NCBI GenBank assembly: GCA_902465115.1
Contig: CABQMC010000013.1
Span: 1-16,665, forward strand
Source: an uncultured Collinsella sp.
GTDB taxonomy: Bacteria > Actinomycetota > Coriobacteriia > Coriobacteriales > Coriobacteriaceae
DNA: 16,665 nt
Reading direction: 5' to 3'
Shown here in pieces: positions 13,836 to 16,665 of this stretch. Position 1 is the first letter of the stretch; every line of letters starts with the position of its first letter. The translations under genes and the position numbers were made by a program. The notes beneath the pieces were generated by a model. It made no database searches. It was not told the origin of the DNA and worked only from the letters and a program-made list of their open reading frames with translations.

Positions 13836-15896
13836 ATGACTATGCAAAAAGACATGATGGGCCGCGCGGTCCGCGACTCGTTTGCCAAGCTGGATCCTCG
13901 CGTCCAGATTCAAAACCCGGTCATGTTCCTGGTGTGGCTTTCCGCCGTCATGACCTCCGTCCTGGCCGTCGCTTCCATTTTCGGTGTGCAGGACGCGGGT
14001 GTGCCCACCTACTATGTGGTCGCCATCGCGGTCATCCTGTGGCTTACCGACCTGTTCTCGAACTTCGCCGAGGCGCTTGCCGAGGGCCGCGGTAAAGCCC
14101 AGGCCGATTCCCTGCGTGCGGCCAAGAAGGATGTCGAGGCCCATCGCATCGAGTCCGTTGAGGACAAGGAGCACTTCACCGTCGTTCCCGGCACCGAGCT
14201 CACGCGCGGCGACCTGGTGATCGTACGCGCCGGCGAGCAGATTCCCGGCGACGGCGACGTCATCGAGGGCGCTGCTTCCGTTGACGAGTCCGCCATCACC
14301 GGCGAGTCCGCCCCCGTGGTCCGCGAGGCCGGCGGCGACCGCTCTGCCGTTACCGGCGGTACCACGGTGCTGTCCGACTGGATCATCGTCAAGATCTCCA
14401 GTGAGCCCGGCCAGAGCTTCCTGGACAAGATGATCGCGATGGTCGAGGGTGCCGCGCGCAAGAAGACCCCTAACGAGATCGCTCTGGAGATCTTCCTGGT
14501 GGCCCTCTCCATCGTCTTTATCCTGGTCACGCTGGCCCTGTATTGTTACTCCTGCTTCTCGGTCGGTCTTAACGACATGGACAACCCCACGGCCGTGACC
14601 ACGCTCGTGGCGCTGCTCGTGTGCCTGGCTCCTACTACCATCGGCGCCCTTCTTTCCGCCATCGGCATCGCCGGCATGAGCCGTCTGAACGAGGCCAACG
14701 TGCTGGCCATGTCCGGCCGCGCCATCGAGGCCGCCGGCGACGTCGACATCCTCATGCTCGACAAGACCGGCACCATCACCCTGGGTAACCGCCAAGCCGC
14801 CGAGTTCATCCCGGTCGACGGCATCGATCCCGCGGAGCTGGCCGATGCCGCCCAGCTTTCCTCGCTGGCCGACGAGACCCCCGAAGGCCGTTCCATCGTC
14901 GTGCTCGCCAAGGAGCAGTTCGGTCTGCGCGGCCGCACACTCGAGGATAAGGGTATGGAGTTCATCCCCTTCACCGCGGCGACCCGCATGTCCGGTGTGA
15001 ACTACGAGGGCAATGAGATCCGCAAGGGCGCTGCCGATTCCGTGCGCACCTATGTGGAGGCAGCCGGCGGCGTGTTCTCCCAGGAGTGCGACGAGGCCGT
15101 CGAGCGCATCGCCAAGGCCGGCGGCACCCCGCTGGTCGTGACCAAGAACTGCCGCGTGCTGGGCGTTGTGTACCTCAAGGACATCATCAAGTCCGGCGTT
15201 AAGGAGAAGTTCGCCGACCTGCGCAAGATGGGCATCAAGACCATCATGGTGACGGGCGACAACCCACTCACCGCCGCGGCAATCGCCGCCGAGGCCGGCG
15301 TTGACGACTTCCTGGCCGAGGCCACCCCTGAGGGCAAGCTCGAGAAGATCCGCGAGTTCCAGCGTGAGGGCCACCTGGTCGCCATGACCGGCGACGGCAC
15401 CAACGACGCGCCGGCGCTGGCGCAGGCGGATGTCGCCGTGGCCATGAACACGGGCACCCAGGCTGCCAAGGAGGCCGGCAACATGGTCGACCTCGACTCC
15501 AGCCCCACCAAGCTCATCGAGGTCGTGCGTATCGGCAAGCAGCTGCTCATGACCCGCGGTTCGCTTACGACCTTCTCGGTCGCCAACGACATGGCGAAGT
15601 ACTTCGCTATCATCCCGGCCCTGTTCTCGCCGATCTACCCCGGGTTGGACGCCCTCAACATCCTGGGGCTCACCAGCCCGTTGACTGCCGTGCTGTCCGC
15701 CATTATCTACAACGCGCTGGTCATCGTCGCGCTGATTCCTGCCGCCCTGAAAGGCGTGAAGTACCGCGAGCTTTCATCCGGCCAGCTGCTGACCCACAAC
15801 CTGCTGGTGTGGGGTCTGGGCGGTATCGTGGCACCGTTCGTATTCATCAAGATTATCGACATGCTGCTGGCCTTGTTCGGCATTGGCATGATGTAG
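13836..15896 (+). CDS. kdpB: KdpB, P-type ATPase subunit of the potassium pump
   Basis: A 686-residue P-type ATPase (E. coli KdpB is 682) that hydrolyses ATP to drive K+ import. Key motifs: actuator TGES (155-158), including the serine (Ser158) whose counterpart Ser162 in E. coli is an inhibitory phosphorylation site; phosphorylation motif DKTGTIT with Asp309; nucleotide-binding KGAA (397-400); and hinge [11 protein letters not shown] beginning at 518, with Asp520/Asp524. Hydrophobic helices lie at about 30-75, 217-280 and 588-682. ATG 13836 follows AAAGGAGG (13818-13825) by 10 bases; an earlier TTG at 13812 overlaps the kdpA end and has no site. Codons are strongly C-ending, as in most of kdpA. 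Confidence 0.98.
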   Translation: MTMQKDMMGRAVRDSFAKLDPRVQIQNPVMFLVWLSAVMTSVLAVASIFGVQDAGVPTYYVVAIAVILWLTDLFSNFAEALAEGRGKAQADSLRAAKKDVEAHRIESVEDKEHFTVVPGTELTRGDLVIVRAGEQIPGDGDVIEGAASVDESAITGESAPVVREAGGDRSAVTGGTTVLSDWIIVKISSEPGQSFLDKMIAMVEGAARKKTPNEIALEIFLVALSIVFILVTLALYCYSCFSVGLNDMDNPTAVTTLVALLVCLAPTTIGALLSAIGIAGMSRLNEANVLAMSGRAIEAAGDVDILMLDKTGTITLGNRQAAEFIPVDGIDPAELADAAQLSSLADETPEGRSIVVLAKEQFGLRGRTLEDKGMEFIPFTAATRMSGVNYEGNEIRKGAADSVRTYVEAAGGVFSQECDEAVERIAKAGGTPLVVTKNCRVLGVVYLKDIIKSGVKEKFADLRKMGIKTIMVTGDNPLTAAAIAAEAGVDDFLAEATPEGKLEKIREFQREGHLVAMTGDGTNDAPALAQADVAVAMNTGTQAAKEAGNMVDLDSSPTKLIEVVRIGKQLLMTRGSLTTFSVANDMAKYFAIIPALFSPIYPGLDALNILGLTSPLTAVLSAIIYNALVIVALIPAALKGVKYRELSSGQLLTHNLLVWGLGGIVAPFVFIKIIDMLLALFGIGMM

Positions 15897-15908
15897 ACGG
15901 AGGTTTGT

Positions 15909-16499
15909 ATGTTCAAAGGTATCGCATCGCGCGCACTTGGCGTGTTCGCGCTGTTTACCGTTGTCTGCGGTCTGGGCTATACGCTCGTCGTGACCGGCAT
16001 CGCCCAGGTTGCGTTCCCGTATCAGGCGAACGGTTCGCTCATCAAGGTCGACGACAAGATCGTGGGCTCCGAGCTGATCGGCCAGAACTTTGAGGATGAG
16101 GACCACATGTGGGGCCGCATCCAGAACGTGTCAATTGTCGAAGGCGAAGACGGCGAGCTCATGGCGTATGGTGCCCCGTCCAACCAGTCCCCGGCGAGTG
16201 AGGAGTATCGGCAGCTGATAGATGCGCGCGTGAAGAAGATCCGCGCCGCCAATCCCGATGCCGATATGGACGCTGTGCCCGTCGACCTGGTGACGTGTTC
16301 GGGGTCCGGCCTCGACCCGGAGATATCTCCGGATGCCGCCGAGTACCAGGTCCCGCGCCTTGCCAAAGCCACGGGCAAAAGTGAGGACGAGGTGTGCGAC
16401 ATCATCGCCGCGTGCACCAAGGGTCGTTTCCTCGGCGTGTTCGGCGAGCCCACGGTCAACGTGCTCAAGGTGAACCTTATGCTGGACGGCGCGCTGTAG
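15909..16499 (+). CDS. kdpC: KdpC, accessory subunit of the potassium pump
   Basis: A 196-residue protein with one N-terminal membrane helix (about 10-35) and a periplasm/exterior-side domain. KdpC raises the nucleotide affinity of the complex. The family core DLVTxSGSGLDPxISP is present near 122-137, reading LDPEISP where His or Asn is usual before Ile. The C-terminal GRFLGVFGEPTVNVLKVNL pattern is also present. Length is normal. GGAGG (15899-15903) lies 5 bases before the ATG, and the gap to kdpB is 12 bp. It is the last gene of kdpFABC and is followed by the second repeat-type terminator. Confidence 0.97.
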   Translation: MFKGIASRALGVFALFTVVCGLGYTLVVTGIAQVAFPYQANGSLIKVDDKIVGSELIGQNFEDEDHMWGRIQNVSIVEGEDGELMAYGAPSNQSPASEEYRQLIDARVKKIRAANPDADMDAVPVDLVTCSGSGLDPEISPDAAEYQVPRLAKATGKSEDEVCDIIAACTKGRFLGVFGEPTVNVLKVNLMLDGAL

Positions 16500-16515
16500 G
16501 TGAGGGAGCGGCGGA

Positions 16516-16545
16516 TGAGGGCATGACTGACTATCTGAGCCCTCA
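16516..16545 (+). other. Short hairpin after kdpC
   Basis: TGAGGGC (16516-16522) pairs perfectly with GCCCTCA (16539-16545) across a 16-base loop. No T-run follows. It lies between the kdpC stop and the repeat-type terminator and may protect the 3' end of the transcript. Confidence 0.3.
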
Positions 16546-16557
16546 ATTCCACCCCGC

Positions 16558-16639
16558 CCATCAGTTGCGGTGAAATACGGACTGTTTCGGCTGTTAAAAG
16601 CCTCACCTACTCCGTATTCCACCGCAACTTTTTTGTGGG
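16558..16639 (+). repeat. Dispersed palindromic repeat, copy 2
   Basis: An 82-bp copy of the element at 8143-8223, in the same orientation. The arms are identical. In the inner helix, T16592-A16599 is Watson-Crick where copy 1 has a T-G wobble (8177/8184), so the fold is preserved despite change. With copy 1 it brackets the whole kdp locus. Confidence 0.85.
16563..16634 (+). terminator. Repeat-encoded intrinsic terminator for kdpFABC
   Basis: Arms 16563-16581 and 16611-16629 pair over 19 positions with one A-C mismatch, and run into six T (16629-16634). It lies 63 bp after the kdpC stop. Confidence 0.82.
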
Positions 16640-16652
16640 TCGATACGTAGGC

Positions 16653-16665
16653 AGGGGAGTGCGTG
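16653..16665 (+). promoter_or_regulatory. Possible ribosome site and GTG start of the next gene
   Basis: AGGGGAG (16653-16659) is followed by TGC and a GTG at the window edge (16663-16665). The layout resembles the GGGGAGTTGCGTG at the start of the oxidoreductase gene (6905-6917). Only one codon is visible, so this is tentative. Confidence 0.25.

Noticed and set aside
13734..15374. 546-codon open frame on the minus strand across kdpB
   Set aside because: It is antisense to an unmistakable kdpB, is low-complexity (Gly/His/Asp/Leu-rich), has no family motif, and is expected from the strong C-ending codon bias of kdpB.
16131..16622. 163-codon minus-strand frame starting MEYGVGEAF within repeat copy 2, and a matching 80-codon frame (7965-8207) in copy 1
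   Set aside because: Both N-termini (MEYGV...NSPYFTATDG) are translations of the palindromic repeat and then run antisense through kdpC or the oxidoreductase gene. The similarity comes from the repeat, not from a shared protein.
1..16665. CRISPR arrays, tRNA/rRNA genes, transposase genes, prophage genes
   Set aside because: No regularly spaced repeats, tRNA-like cloverleafs, rRNA segments or transposase/integrase motifs were seen.

Overview
This window looks like chromosomal DNA from a high-GC anaerobic gut actinobacterium, most likely Coriobacteriia such as Collinsella. The reasons are the G+C-rich coding with C/G-ending codons, GTG starts, strong AGGAGG-like ribosome sites, a pectin-use gene set beside an actinobacterial-style kdp locus, and a dispersed palindromic terminator repeat that I recall as typical of Collinsella. 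The taxonomic call is inference; no rRNA or marker gene is present.

Left half (1-8132, all on +): a pectin / rhamnogalacturonan oligosaccharide module. In order it holds a GH28 polygalacturonase whose 5' end lies outside the window (1-1521), an intrinsic terminator and a perfect 15-bp palindrome, a two-domain protein joining a CE8 pectin methylesterase to an alpha/beta-hydrolase esterase (1656-3821), an SGNH/GDSL esterase (3891-4559), and a control region with a 38-bp near-perfect palindrome plus a second copy of its core. A GH105 unsaturated (rhamno)galacturonyl hydrolase follows (4667-5905), tightly coupled to a xylose-isomerase-like TIM-barrel sugar isomerase/epimerase (5907-6812), and then a GltD-like Fe-S flavoprotein oxidoreductase (6915-8132). 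The proteins whose N-termini are visible have no signal peptide. This suggests a scheme in which oligosaccharides are imported, stripped of methyl and acetyl esters and hydrolysed in the cytoplasm. No transporter, polysaccharide lyase, kdgK/kdgA or regulator is inside the window.

Right half (8229-16499): a complete high-affinity potassium uptake system. kdpDE (sensor kinase and response regulator, overlapping by 8 bp) run on the minus strand. They diverge from kdpFABC on the plus strand, including a 28-codon kdpF. The 244-bp divergent region carries an 11-bp-spaced direct repeat suited to an OmpR-family regulator such as KdpE, a candidate -10, and a leader with mutually exclusive hairpins. 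KdpA has an extra segment of about 37 residues in the loop before its second pore helix.

The kdp locus is bracketed by two same-orientation copies (8143-8223 and 16558-16639) of an 81/82-bp palindromic element whose 19-nt arms are identical and end in a T-run. It acts as a terminator for the + strand genes to its left. All differences between the copies fall in the apical region or the T-run, and one of them changes a G-U pair to A-U in an inner helix. The last bases of the window may hold the ribosome site and GTG start of the next gene.
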